DNA from: JARFQH01 sp041299015
Lineage (GTDB): Bacteria; Desulfobacterota; Desulfobacteria; Desulfobacterales; SG8-13
Length of the DNA stretch: 52,496 nucleotides
Direction: 5' to 3'
Assembly (NCBI GenBank): GCA_041299015.1
Contig: JBFYWB010000046.1
Coordinates: 1 to 52,496, forward strand
Of this stretch, positions 16,097-24,606 are shown one piece after another. Position numbers and translations under genes: made by a program. Within the stretch, counting starts at the first letter, position 1, and every line of letters starts with the position of its first letter. The notes beneath the pieces are model-generated. The model was not told the DNA's origin. It saw only the letters and a program-made list of their open reading frames with translations, and did no database searches.

Positions 16097-17113
16097 TCAG
16101 ATCGATGCCGCGTGAACCACGTCGCAAATCGCCCGCACCTGGCGGCAGAGCTGTTGAAACTGCTCCGGGTAAAGGGACTGGGCGCCGTCACTCAGGGCCT
16201 CTTCGGGCGCATGGTGGACCTCGACCATCAATCCCTGGGCGCCGACGGCCGCAGCCGCACGGCTCAATGGAATCACCTGGTCCCGGCGCCCGGCCGCATG
16301 ACTGGGATCGATGACGATCGGCAAATGGCTTTCCTTGCGCACCACCGGAACGGCCGACAGATCCAGGGTGTTGCGACTGTGATGGGCGAAAGTCCGGACG
16401 CCCCGCTCGCAAAGAATAACCTGGCTGTTACCGCCTTCCAGGATGTATTCGGCGGCCATCAGCCACTCGTCGATGGTCGCCGCCAGGCCCCTTTTCAGGA
16501 AAACCGGTTTGCGCGACCGGCCCGCCCGCCGCAGCAGTGAAAAATTCTGCATGTTGCGGGTTCCGATCTGAATCACATCGGCATACTCTTCCACCAGATC
16601 GAAGGTCCGATCATCCATCACTTCGGTCACAACCGGCAGCCCGGTTTCTTCTCTGACGCGCGCCAGGATCCGCAATCCTTCCTCCCCGAGCCCCTGAAAA
16701 GAATACGGCGAGGTGCGCGGTTTAAAAGCCCCGCCCCTGAAGAGCTGGGCCCCGCTCTCTTTGACCAGCCCGGCAATGGTCAGCGCCTGCCGTTCGCTTT
16801 CCACCGCGCAGGGTCCGGCGATGATGGTAAAGTGACCCTTGCCGATGGTCACGTTACCGATGGTCACCAGGGTGTCCTCATGCTGGAACTCGCGGCTGAC
16901 AAGTTTGTAGGGCCGCGTGACCGGCACCACGTCCTTGACCCCCGGATAACCCAGAAAAAGCGAGGTGTCGACCGCGCCCTTGTTGTAAAGAACACCGATG
17001 GAAACCCGCTCGCCCCCCGGAATCGGACGGGCGGTGTAGCCCTTGGCCTCGACCGCGGCGACCACGGCCGCGATCTCCTCGGCGGTTGCCTTTTTATCCA
17101 TGACGATTAACAT
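16097..17113 (-). CDS. aroF: 3-deoxy-7-phosphoheptulonate synthase, AroA-I-beta type with N-terminal regulatory domain
   Basis: A 338-residue DAHP synthase that condenses phosphoenolpyruvate and erythrose-4-phosphate, step 1 of the shikimate pathway. Residues 1-70 form a ferredoxin-like/ACT-like regulatory domain (MLIVMDKKATAEEI), as in the Thermotoga-type enzyme. The catalytic barrel has IIAGPCAVES, FKPRTSPYSFQG, VIQIGTRNMQN, THHSR-like AHHSRNTLDLSAVP and IDPSHAAGRRD. Allosteric inhibition through the N-terminal domain is known for this type. It starts at the ATG at 17113. A 226-base gap to trpA has no convincing gene, so an internal promoter is possible. Confidence 0.94.
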   Translation of the reverse strand: MLIVMDKKATAEEIAAVVAAVEAKGYTARPIPGGERVSIGVLYNKGAVDTSLFLGYPGVKDVVPVTRPYKLVSREFQHEDTLVTIGNVTIGKGHFTIIAGPCAVESERQALTIAGLVKESGAQLFRGGAFKPRTSPYSFQGLGEEGLRILARVREETGLPVVTEVMDDRTFDLVEEYADVIQIGTRNMQNFSLLRRAGRSRKPVFLKRGLAATIDEWLMAAEYILEGGNSQVILCERGVRTFAHHSRNTLDLSAVPVVRKESHLPIVIDPSHAAGRRDQVIPLSRAAAAVGAQGLMVEVHHAPEEALSDGAQSLYPEQFQQLCRQVRAICDVVHAASI

Positions 17114-17339
17114 ACTCGACCCCCTGATGGCTGATGAAGTGACTGGTTGATGGCGACGATCCTCCGACAACCCCGGCCGCGGCACGCTGCCGCACCCGGG
17201 ACATGCAAGCACCAATTCTGTTTCAACCCGGCCGCCTGTGGGATCACGGCCAGACACGTTTCGCCCCCGGTGCAGGTAAACTGGGCAAAGATCCTGTTCT
17301 ATCCGGCCCTGGCCGGTGACAGACGATGACGAACCAGCG

Positions 17340-18137
17340 CTACCGGCAGGTTGCCGCCTTGTACTCGCGGACCTGAGCGGCGACCCGATCCGCCAGGTCC
17401 GATCGGTCGATGTCGCTTTCGATGGTGCGTTCGAAAGCACTGCCGATGACGACCCCGTCGGCTATGGCGGCGATCGCGGCGACGTCGGCGGCGGTCGATA
17501 TGCCGAAGCCGATGCAGATCGGAAGTGTCGTCACCGCCCGCAGATCGGCTGCTTTGCGGCTGATGTCGGCGGTGTTCAACCCGTCGCTGCCCGTCACTCC
17601 GGTCTTGGACACCAGATAGAGAAACCCCGAACCGGATGCGGCAATGCGGCGCATGCGCTCCGGCGGTGTGGTCGGCGCTATCAGGCGGATCAGGTGCAGG
17701 CCGTCGCCGGCCCATCGGCCGGTTAGTTCGGCCGATTCTTCCGGCGGCAGATCGACCACCAGCACCCCGTCGGCGCCGGCCTCGGTGGCGTTGCGGTAAA
17801 AGGTTTCCGGCCCGAGCTGCAGGATGGGGTTGTAGTAGCTGAAGAGCACGATCGGCAGGCCGTGGCGTTCCCGCAACCGGCGGGTCATCTCGAAGGCTTT
17901 CTGCAAATTCATCCCGTTTTTGAGCGCCCGCGCCGATGAGCGCTGGATGACCGGCCCGTCGGCGGTCGGATCGGAAAAAGGAACACCCAGTTCCAGGACA
18001 TCCACACCGGCCCGGCACATGGCGTCAAGGATCTCAAGCGATACGTCCGGTTGCGGATCGCCGGCCGTGACAAAGCCGACCAGGGCGCTTTCATTTTTTT
18101 GCTTCAACTTGTCGAAGGTCTCGTCGATGCGGCTCAT
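17340..18137 (-). CDS. trpA: Tryptophan synthase alpha chain
   Basis: A 265-residue TIM-barrel protein that cleaves indole-3-glycerol phosphate to indole and glyceraldehyde-3-phosphate. It has the catalytic Glu in DVLELGVPFSD, the catalytic Asp in PTADGPVIQRSS, and the phosphate-binding GFGIS near residue 210. It starts at the ATG at 18137, with one base between it and the trpB stop, so translation is tightly coupled. The channelled alpha2beta2 complex with TrpB is expected. Confidence 0.96.
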   Translation of the reverse strand: MSRIDETFDKLKQKNESALVGFVTAGDPQPDVSLEILDAMCRAGVDVLELGVPFSDPTADGPVIQRSSARALKNGMNLQKAFEMTRRLRERHGLPIVLFSYYNPILQLGPETFYRNATEAGADGVLVVDLPPEESAELTGRWAGDGLHLIRLIAPTTPPERMRRIAASGSGFLYLVSKTGVTGSDGLNTADISRKAADLRAVTTLPICIGFGISTAADVAAIAAIADGVVIGSAFERTIESDIDRSDLADRVAAQVREYKAATCR

Positions 18138-18138
18138 C

Positions 18139-19341
18139 TTAACTTTTATCCTTTTCGAGTTGGGCGAACACGATGCCCAGGTCCTTGTCGCCACGGCCGG
18201 AGAGATTGACGATGATCGTCTTTTCGGAAGGCATGCGCGGTGCAATCCGCATGGCATGGGCGACGGCATGCGAACTCTCCAGCGCCGGGATGATGCCTTC
18301 CAGAACGCACAGCCTTCTGAAGGCCGCCAGTGCCTGGCTGTCGTCGATCGACGCGTATCGGGCACGACCGATATCCTTTAAGAAGGCGTGCTCAGGTCCG
18401 ACCCCCGGGTAGTCGAGTCCGGCCGAAATGGAGTGGGCTTCGATGATCTGACCGTCCCGATCCTGCAGCAGATAGGATTTGGACCCGTGAAGCACTCCGA
18501 CCGACCCTTTGCCGAGCGTGGCCGCATGCTTGCCGCTAACGATCCCTTTGCCGGCAGCCTCCACGCCGATCATCTCGACCGGATCGTTCATGAACGCATA
18601 AAACAGGCCCATGGCGTTGCTGCCGCCGCCGACGCAGGCCACCAGCGTGTCGGGCATCCGGCCGGTCTGCTCCAGAATCTGGCGCCGCGCTTCGTTGCCG
18701 ATCACGCTTTGAAAATCCCGCACCATCGCCGGGTAGGGATGGGGCCCGGCCACCGAACCGATGACATAAAAAGTGTCCGACACTTCGGCCGACCAGAAGC
18801 GCATGGCCTCGTTCATGGCGTCCTTCAAGGTGCCGCTGCCGCTGCCGACCGATTCGACTTCGGCTCCGAGCAGTTCCATGCGCCGCACGTTGGCCGACTG
18901 CCGCGCGATGTCCTCCGCACCCATGAAGATCCGGCAGTGCATGCCGAAAAGGGCCGCAACGGTCGCCGTCGCCACCCCGTGCTGACCTGCCCCGGTCTCG
19001 GCAATCAGCTTTCGCTTGCCCATCCACTTGGCCAGCAGGGCTTGCCCGAGAGTGTTGTTGATTTTGTGGGCCCCGGTGTGGGCGAGGTCTTCGCGCTTGA
19101 GATAGATGGCGGCGCCCTTCAGGGATTCGGTGAGACGGGCGGCCAAATAAAGGGGCGTCGGTCTTCCGGCGTAATGATTCAGCAAGCGGTGGAATTCCTG
19201 CTGGAACTCCGGCCGCGGCGTTGTGCGGGTGTAAGCCTCTTCGAGCTCCAGGAGGGCCGGCATGAGCGTCTCGGCGACATAGCGGCCGCCGTAGGGTCCG
19301 AAATGTCCGCGAGCATCCGGACGGGGTTCTGTCTGTATCAT
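18139..19341 (-). CDS. trpB: Tryptophan synthase beta chain
   Basis: A 400-residue PLP enzyme that makes tryptophan from indole and serine. The N-terminus has GHFGPYGGRYVAETL. The PLP lysine is in AHTGAHKINN, the phosphate-binding loop in GGGSNAMG, and ETGAGQHGVATAT is also conserved. The ATG at 19341 overlaps the trpF stop as ATGA, and GGAGG lies 9 bases upstream. This is the standard TrpB1-type protein that pairs with TrpA. Confidence 0.97.
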   Translation of the reverse strand: MIQTEPRPDARGHFGPYGGRYVAETLMPALLELEEAYTRTTPRPEFQQEFHRLLNHYAGRPTPLYLAARLTESLKGAAIYLKREDLAHTGAHKINNTLGQALLAKWMGKRKLIAETGAGQHGVATATVAALFGMHCRIFMGAEDIARQSANVRRMELLGAEVESVGSGSGTLKDAMNEAMRFWSAEVSDTFYVIGSVAGPHPYPAMVRDFQSVIGNEARRQILEQTGRMPDTLVACVGGGSNAMGLFYAFMNDPVEMIGVEAAGKGIVSGKHAATLGKGSVGVLHGSKSYLLQDRDGQIIEAHSISAGLDYPGVGPEHAFLKDIGRARYASIDDSQALAAFRRLCVLEGIIPALESSHAVAHAMRIAPRMPSEKTIIVNLSGRGDKDLGIVFAQLEKDKS

Positions 19342-20009
19342 TGGAAAATCCTCCGCGCTTTTTTATCACCGTCGGTTGCGACGATGCCGGCAACCGCAGT
19401 CACAAATTCCTCGATTTTAACCAGATTCTTTTTGCCCGGGGAGGTTTCAACCCCCGAGCTGACATCAACGGCATCGGGCCGACCGAGTGTGACGGCCTGA
19501 ACGACGTTTTCAGGGGTAAGCCCGCCGGCCAGGATCACCGGCGCTTTTGCGGCAATCGCTCTGGCGTCTGTCCAGTCCCAGACCTGGGCCGTACCGCCCG
19601 GCAATCGCCCCCGGCCGCACTCCACCAGAAAGGCCGACGGGCCGTACCGGGAAACCGCCTGAAAGGATGGTTCTCTTTTCTGGAACAGGGCCTTGATCAC
19701 TATTAGACCCGCATCGATGAGCCGCGTGACCTCGGCGGGTCTCTCGCGGCCATGCAGCTGGACGCCGGTCAATCCGCACCGCTTTGCTTTTTTCAGGATC
19801 ACGTCAGCGGATTCGTCCACAAAAACCCCCACAACGGCCGCCTGGCCGTTCACCGCCGCGGTAATTTCCTCGGCTTGCGCATCGGAGACGCAGCGCGGGC
19901 TTTTGGCATAGAAAACCAGACCGACCGCGTCGATCTTCAGCGCCGCGCACGCCGCCGCCGTTTTTGCGTCGGTCAAACCGCACACTTTTATCTGAATGGT
20001 TCTTCCCAA
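19338..20009 (-). CDS. trpF: Phosphoribosylanthranilate isomerase
   Basis: A 223-residue TIM-barrel enzyme that performs the Amadori rearrangement of phosphoribosylanthranilate to CdRP. The N-terminal Cys motif is IKVCGLTD, VQLHGRE is present, and the Asp/phosphate-binding stretch is DVSSGVETSPGKK. The start appears to be TTG at 20009; no ATG lies between the trpC stop and the conserved KVCG motif, and GAGAGG lies about 14 bases upstream. The unusual start may lower its translation. Its stop overlaps the trpB start by four bases. Confidence 0.94.
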   Translation of the reverse strand: MGRTIQIKVCGLTDAKTAAACAALKIDAVGLVFYAKSPRCVSDAQAEEITAAVNGQAAVVGVFVDESADVILKKAKRCGLTGVQLHGRERPAEVTRLIDAGLIVIKALFQKREPSFQAVSRYGPSAFLVECGRGRLPGGTAQVWDWTDARAIAAKAPVILAGGLTPENVVQAVTLGRPDAVDVSSGVETSPGKKNLVKIEEFVTAVAGIVATDGDKKARRIFQ

Positions 20010-20019
20010 TGTCGAAATT

Positions 20020-20820
20020 TCACCTCTCTTCCGTTCCGAGCAAGTTCTTCAAGAACCCGCGGGTGTCGTCCGCCCGCACCAGGCTCTCGCCGATAAGAAA
20101 ATTAAAGATACCGGCGGTGCGGATTTTAAGGATATCTTCCCGGGTGTGGATCCCGCTTTCGGCCACCCCGATCTGTTGCGGTTCAAACCGCCGCGCCAGT
20201 CGGATGGACGTGCCGAGGTCGGTTTTGAAGACATCCAGGTTGCGGTTGTTGACACCGATCAGCCGGGCGCCGGCCTGAGAGGCGATGTCGAACTCCTCCT
20301 CCGAGTGAACCTCTACCAGGGCATCCACCTGCAGCTCGCGGCTCAGGGAAAGGTAATCCTCGAGCTGGTGTTCCGACAGGATCCGCACGATCAGCAGAAC
20401 GGCATCCGCGCCGAGCGCCACCGATTCGAATACCTGGTAGGAAGAGATAATGAAGTCTTTCCGCAACACCGGCAGACGGGTGGCCGCGCGGGCCCGGCGC
20501 AGGTCGTTGCTGCTGCCGTGAAAAAACCCTTCGTCCGTCAGTACCGACACGGCCGCAGCCCCGGCGGATTCGTACCTGCGGGCGTATTGCGCCGGATCGA
20601 TGTTTTCCCTGATGACACCTTTAGAAGGCGAGGCGCGCTTGATTTCGGCGATGACATTCACCCCGTGCGGACCCGGCTGGGCGAGCGATTTGAAGAAAGG
20701 CCGCAGATCGGTCCTCGCTCTGGCCCTTTGTTCGAGATCGGTCGTCGGCACAGCCTTTTGCGCTTCGGCCACCTCGGCTCTTTTCTTCGCCACGATCCGA
20801 TCGAGGATGTTTGCGCCCAT
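20020..20820 (-). CDS. trpC: Indole-3-glycerol phosphate synthase
   Basis: A 266-residue TIM-barrel enzyme that closes the indole ring of CdRP. Signatures are the catalytic Lys in AEIKRASPSKG, LRKDFIIS (Lys), VEVHSEEE (Glu), IGVNNRNL (Asn) and AESGIHTRED. It is a stand-alone protein, not a TrpC-TrpF fusion. The ATG at 20820 shares its A with the trpD stop (TGATG), which indicates translational coupling. A GTG one codon earlier is also in frame. Confidence 0.96.
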   Translation of the reverse strand: MGANILDRIVAKKRAEVAEAQKAVPTTDLEQRARARTDLRPFFKSLAQPGPHGVNVIAEIKRASPSKGVIRENIDPAQYARRYESAGAAAVSVLTDEGFFHGSSNDLRRARAATRLPVLRKDFIISSYQVFESVALGADAVLLIVRILSEHQLEDYLSLSRELQVDALVEVHSEEEFDIASQAGARLIGVNNRNLDVFKTDLGTSIRLARRFEPQQIGVAESGIHTREDILKIRTAGIFNFLIGESLVRADDTRGFLKNLLGTEER

Positions 20821-21836
20821 CACCGGTTTGCCCTTGTGAATACCGCCAGGGCATCCAGCTTGTCGGCGGCGGCACCCGAGTCGATCGCCTCTTCGGCCAG
20901 CCGGATCCCCGCGGAGATATCTGCCACCCTGCCCGAGGCTACCAGGGCCGCCGCGCCGTTGAGCAGGACCACGTTGCGCCGCGCGCCCTTTTCGCCGTGC
21001 AGAATCCGGCGGGTGATCTCGGCATTCCGAGCCGGCTCCCCGCCGGCCAGTTCCCGCGGATCGGCCGCCTTCCCGAAAAACTGTTCCGGTGAGATGTCGT
21101 ACGTGCGGATCTGCCCGTCGCTCAGCTCCGAGATGCGCGTCGGGGCGCAGACGGAAATTTCATCCAGCCCGTCGTGACCATGCACGACGAAAGCCCTGCG
21201 GCTGCCGAGCAACTTGAGGGCACTGGCGAACATCTCGGTCAGCTGCGGCGCGTAAACCCCTAACAGCTGGCAGTTGGCACCGGCGGGATTCGTCAGCGGT
21301 CCCAGCATGTTGAAAATACTGCGCAGCCCGACTTCCTTTCTGGCCTTGGCGGCATATTTCATCGCCCCGTGATACAAAGGCGCGAAGAGGAAGGCGATCC
21401 CGATCGATGCGAGGGCTTCCTCGACGATCTCGGGATTGACGTTCAGGTTGACGCCTAAGGCTTCAAGCAAATCGGCGCTGCCGCATTGGCTGGAAACGCT
21501 GCGGTTGCCGTGTTTGGCGACGGTCACCCCGCAGCCGGCGACCACGAAAGCGGTCGTGGTGGAGATGTTGAAGGTGTGGGCCTTGTCGCCGCCGGTGCCG
21601 CAGGTATCCACCACTATCGGGGCCGGCACCTCAATCCGCAGGGCCTTGCGGCGCATGGCCAGAGCCGCGCCGGCCAGCTCCTCGAAGGTTTCGCCCTTTG
21701 TGGACAGGGCGCCCATGAACGCGCCGATCTGAGCGCTGGTGATCTCACCCGAAAAAATGGCCGTGATCATTTGCGCCATCTCGGATTGGTCCAGGTCCCG
21801 CCGGCTGACGATTTTGGTCAGGTGCTCCCGAAACAT
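20820..21836 (-). CDS. trpD: Anthranilate phosphoribosyltransferase
   Basis: A 338-residue enzyme that joins anthranilate to PRPP. PRPP/Mg-binding motifs are DTCGTGGDKAHTFNIST near residue 77 and AKHGNRSVSS; LGPLTNPA and the C-terminal helical bundle are also present. It is not fused to the glutamine amidotransferase, which is the separate trpG 14 bases upstream. Start: ATG at 21836 after GGAGAACC. Confidence 0.96.
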   Translation of the reverse strand: MFREHLTKIVSRRDLDQSEMAQMITAIFSGEITSAQIGAFMGALSTKGETFEELAGAALAMRRKALRIEVPAPIVVDTCGTGGDKAHTFNISTTTAFVVAGCGVTVAKHGNRSVSSQCGSADLLEALGVNLNVNPEIVEEALASIGIAFLFAPLYHGAMKYAAKARKEVGLRSIFNMLGPLTNPAGANCQLLGVYAPQLTEMFASALKLLGSRRAFVVHGHDGLDEISVCAPTRISELSDGQIRTYDISPEQFFGKAADPRELAGGEPARNAEITRRILHGEKGARRNVVLLNGAAALVASGRVADISAGIRLAEEAIDSGAAADKLDALAVFTRANR

Positions 21837-21850
21837 ACTGCGGTTCTCCT

Positions 21851-22429
21851 TTACCGGTCTGTGGGGATGCTGTTCAGAAAATTCCTCAACAACCTTTTAC
21901 CTGCCGGAGTCATGATCGATTCCGGATGATACTGAATACCTTCGGTTGGATGCTGCCGGTGGCGGATACCCATTATTTCGCCATCTTCGGCCTCGGCGGT
22001 GATCTCCAGGCATGCGGGCAGATCCTCTCTTTGCACGGCCAGCGAGTGATAGCGCATGACGGTCATCGGGCTGGCAATCCCCTGATAGATGACTTTCCCG
22101 TCGGTACGGATGCTCGATGTCTTGCCGTGCATCAACCGCTTGGCTGCAGCCACCTTGCCGCCGAAGGCGATGGCGATACTCTGGTGCCCGAGGCACACGC
22201 CGAGGATCGGCTTCTTCCCCGAAAAATGCCTGATCAACTGCAGAGATATCCCGGCCGACTCCGGCCGGCCCGGTCCCGGCGAAATGACGATCCCCAAGGG
22301 ATCGCGCCTCTCGATCTCCGGCAGCGTCACGGCGTCGTTGCGAAAGACTTCCACCGCGGTTCCGAGAACCCTCAGGTACTGCACCAGGTTATAGGTGAAC
22401 GAGTCGTAATTGTCGATGACCACGATCAT
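21851..22429 (-). CDS. trpG: Anthranilate synthase component II (glutamine amidotransferase)
   Basis: A 192-residue class I glutamine amidotransferase that supplies ammonia to TrpE. It has NYDSFTYNLVQY at the N-terminus, the oxyanion region ISPGPGRP, the nucleophile Cys in GVCLGHQ, and the His/Glu pair in YHPESIMTP. Proteins of this size often also serve as PabA in p-aminobenzoate synthesis. It lies 82 bases after trpE. Confidence 0.96.
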   Translation of the reverse strand: MIVVIDNYDSFTYNLVQYLRVLGTAVEVFRNDAVTLPEIERRDPLGIVISPGPGRPESAGISLQLIRHFSGKKPILGVCLGHQSIAIAFGGKVAAAKRLMHGKTSSIRTDGKVIYQGIASPMTVMRYHSLAVQREDLPACLEITAEAEDGEIMGIRHRQHPTEGIQYHPESIMTPAGKRLLRNFLNSIPTDR

Positions 22430-22511
22430 GGCGGAACTCCTGTATGTTGTCGCTCGAGCCGCTGGGCGTGTTCGGCCCGTTAGCGCCGTTTTGCTGCCAC
22501 CGGCAACCCGG

Positions 22512-23990
22512 TTAACCGCTGCGCAGCAACTCGAGGGCCTTCTGAATGGCCATGGCCTTGTTGACGGTTTCCATCCGCTCCCGCTCGGGATCGGAGTCGG
22601 CCACGATCCCGGCTCCGGCCCGCACGGTGAGCCGACCGTCTTCGATGCAGGCCGTGCGAATCGTGATGGCCATGTCCATGTTGCCGCTGAAGGAAACGTA
22701 ACCGACGGCGCCCCCGTAAGGCCCCCGCGGTTCTTCCTCGAGTTCGGCGATGATTTCCATCGCCCGCACCTTGGGCGCTCCCGACAGGGTGCCGGTGGGA
22801 AAGGCAGCCGGAATCAGGTTCCAGGCATCGCAATCCGAGCGCAGGTCGCAGCAGATGTTGGACACCAGGTGCATCACATGGGAATAGCGTTCCACCACCA
22901 TCAGGTCGGTCACCTGAACGGTCCCGGTCTCGGCCACCCGGCCCAGGTCGTTGCGGCCCAGGTCGACCAGCATGAGATGTTCGGCCCGCTCTTTTTCGTC
23001 TTTGAGCAGCTCATCGGCCAGGCTCCGATCCTCCTGCTCCGAAGCGCCTCTTGGCCGAGTGCCGGCTATGGGTCTGAGCGTCGCCACACCGTTTTCCAGC
23101 CGTACCATGGTTTCCGGGGACGAACCGATCAGCACGGTCCCGTCGAGATGGAGGAAAAAGAGATAAGGCGACGGGTTGATAAACCGCTGGGCGCGGTAGA
23201 GGGAAAGCGGGTCGGGCGGCGGACTGCAGGTGAACAGTTGCGATATCACGGCCTGGATGATGTCGCCGTCTCGGATGTACTCCTTGGTTTGCAACACCTT
23301 ACGGCGGAAGGCCTCATCGTCGATCACGGGCTCGAGCCGACAGCCGCCTGGTCGGGCGGCTGAAGTGTCTTCGGAAACCGACGGCCCGATTTTGGCCGCC
23401 AGGCTCTCAATCCGCTCCTGGGCCGCTGCATATGCCGCGGCTCCATCGGGGTGGTCTTCCATGAAGCAGAGGGCCACGATCATCAGCGTGTTGGAAATGT
23501 TGTCGAAGATCAGGATCTCTTCGGGGACCATGAAATGGGCCAGGGGTTTATCCTCCGGCAGCGCAGTGGGGATGGCCTCGAAAAACGAGACCGCCTCGTA
23601 GGTCAGGTACCCCACCAATCCGCCCCAGAACCGAGGCAGTTCCGGCACGACCGCCGGCCGATAGTGTTTCATGTAAGCCCGCAGATAGCCCATGGGATCC
23701 CCATGGTGGGGTTCCGGCCGCATGGCGCCGTTTTGCCGGATCTCGACCCGGTCTCTGAAGATTTTAAGCTGACTGCGCGAAGCAGCGCCGAGAAAACTGA
23801 ACCGCCCCCAGCGCTCCCCGCCTTCGACGCTTTCGAAGAGAAACGCGGGTCCGTCGTTCACGTAGATTTTGCGCATGATCGTCACCGGCGTGTCCATGTC
23901 CGCCAGGATCTCGAGACCCACCGGGATCACGTTGGCGGTCCGGGCGAGATCGATAAAATGAGTTTTTCCGGGAAAATGCCGCAATCGCAT
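22512..23990 (-). CDS. trpE: Anthranilate synthase component I
   Basis: A 492-residue chorismate-using enzyme that forms anthranilate. The N-terminal feedback site has the typical LFESVEGGERWGRFSF. The catalytic domain has PSPYLFFLHLD, IGSSPETMVRL, RPIAGTRPRG, DLGRNDLGRVA, FPTGTLSGAPKVRAME and AGAGIVADSDPE. The tryptophan-binding Ser residue region implies allosteric feedback in addition to attenuation. I chose the ATG at 23990 because AAGG lies 9-10 bases upstream. An ATG at 23996 and a GTG at 23999 are in frame but crowd that site. First structural gene of the operon. Confidence 0.95.
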   Translation of the reverse strand: MRLRHFPGKTHFIDLARTANVIPVGLEILADMDTPVTIMRKIYVNDGPAFLFESVEGGERWGRFSFLGAASRSQLKIFRDRVEIRQNGAMRPEPHHGDPMGYLRAYMKHYRPAVVPELPRFWGGLVGYLTYEAVSFFEAIPTALPEDKPLAHFMVPEEILIFDNISNTLMIVALCFMEDHPDGAAAYAAAQERIESLAAKIGPSVSEDTSAARPGGCRLEPVIDDEAFRRKVLQTKEYIRDGDIIQAVISQLFTCSPPPDPLSLYRAQRFINPSPYLFFLHLDGTVLIGSSPETMVRLENGVATLRPIAGTRPRGASEQEDRSLADELLKDEKERAEHLMLVDLGRNDLGRVAETGTVQVTDLMVVERYSHVMHLVSNICCDLRSDCDAWNLIPAAFPTGTLSGAPKVRAMEIIAELEEEPRGPYGGAVGYVSFSGNMDMAITIRTACIEDGRLTVRAGAGIVADSDPERERMETVNKAMAIQKALELLRSG

Positions 23991-24041
23991 CCGCATCACC
24001 TTTCATCGACGGTCGACGTTTGCACTGCCAAAATGCGAAGA

Positions 24042-24061
24042 GCCGGGGGTCGCCCCCCGGC
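24042..24061. repeat. Perfect G/C-rich stem-loop between attenuator and trpE
   Basis: An 8-bp perfect inverted repeat (GCCGGGGG/CCCCCGGC) with a 4-base loop. It lies 12 bases past the attenuator T-tract and about 50 bases before the trpE start. On the minus strand no U-tract follows. It may insulate or stabilise the 5' end of readthrough mRNA. Confidence 0.5.
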
Positions 24062-24072
24062 CCTTTTGATCA

Positions 24073-24110
24073 TAAAAAAAACCGTGGGAGCTTTCAGGCC
24101 GCCCACGGTT
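24073..24110 (-). terminator. trp operon attenuator (rho-independent terminator)
   Basis: Minus-strand AACCGTGGG (24110-24102) pairs with CCCACGGTT around a 13-base loop and runs into TTTTTTTT. It lies 17 bases after the stop of the Trp-rich leader peptide and about 80 bases before trpE: the classic position of a transcription attenuator, with termination when charged tRNA-Trp is plentiful. Confidence 0.88.
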
Positions 24111-24127
24111 CCGGTTCACATTCGTGT

Positions 24128-24235
24128 TTACTTGGTTTCGATCCTCCCGCCGGCGAGCCCGAGTATTGTGGCCCACCACCACCAGAGGGTAAGATCGATG
24201 CCGGTCTTATGTGTGATCATCGCAACGCTGTGCAT
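24128..24235 (-). CDS. trpL: trp operon leader peptide with four consecutive Trp codons
   Basis: A 35-codon frame starting MHSVAMITHKTG. Residues 18-21 are four successive tryptophans (TGG codons, 24184-24173), followed by ATILGLAGG and the end RIETK. AGGTGGA lies 5 bases before the ATG. The gene sits between a strong promoter and the terminator hairpin. Four adjacent Trp codons in 35 are almost impossible by chance for a rare amino acid, so this is a ribosome-mediated sensor of Trp-tRNA charging. Stalling there should favour an antiterminator and readthrough into trpEGDCFBA-aroF-aroB. I did not resolve the exact antiterminator pairing. Confidence 0.9.
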   Translation of the reverse strand: MHSVAMITHKTGIDLTLWWWWATILGLAGGRIETK

Positions 24236-24259
24236 GGTTATCCACCTAAAGTTGGCCGG

Positions 24260-24289
24260 ATGTTAAAAGATCACTCCACAGGCTGTCAA
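24260..24289 (-). promoter_or_regulatory. trp operon promoter
   Basis: Minus-strand TTGACA (24289-24284), an 18-base spacer and TAACAT (24265-24260); an alternative -10, TTAACA, gives 17 bases. It lies about 25 bases upstream of the leader peptide start. An exact -35 match and correct position relative to trpL make it convincing. From here to the lipoprotein start on the plus strand (24290-24606) I see no other gene. Confidence 0.75.
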
Positions 24290-24606
24290 GTCTTTTTTTC
24301 ATTGCCCGAGACATTGGCATCGAAACGGTCACGAGCACCCGTCAGTCGTTGCCACAAATATCATCTGACGGCCCTGAGACAAGGAATTCCCGGACCCGTT
24401 GAGGGCCAAAACGGTCGCTGAAAGGAAATAATGCTTTTGGGGGGGTGGCGGGTGCTGCGCCCGGATTGAGAATGCCTATATTGTGCATGATCAGAAACAC
24501 CTGCAGAAACCGTTTCTGCTGGTGGGCTTTTGTCGTTTACCCCAACCCGTCGAGACCGACGTCAAGGCGCGGTGCGGATGTCTGCCTCGTTTCAAGGAAG
24601 TGTCAT

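Noticed and set aside
17114..17339. Possible small gene between trpA and aroF
   Set aside because: The minus-strand frame continuous with aroF has scattered Cys and Gly but no start with a ribosome site and no recognisable family, and aroF has a clear start of its own at 17113.
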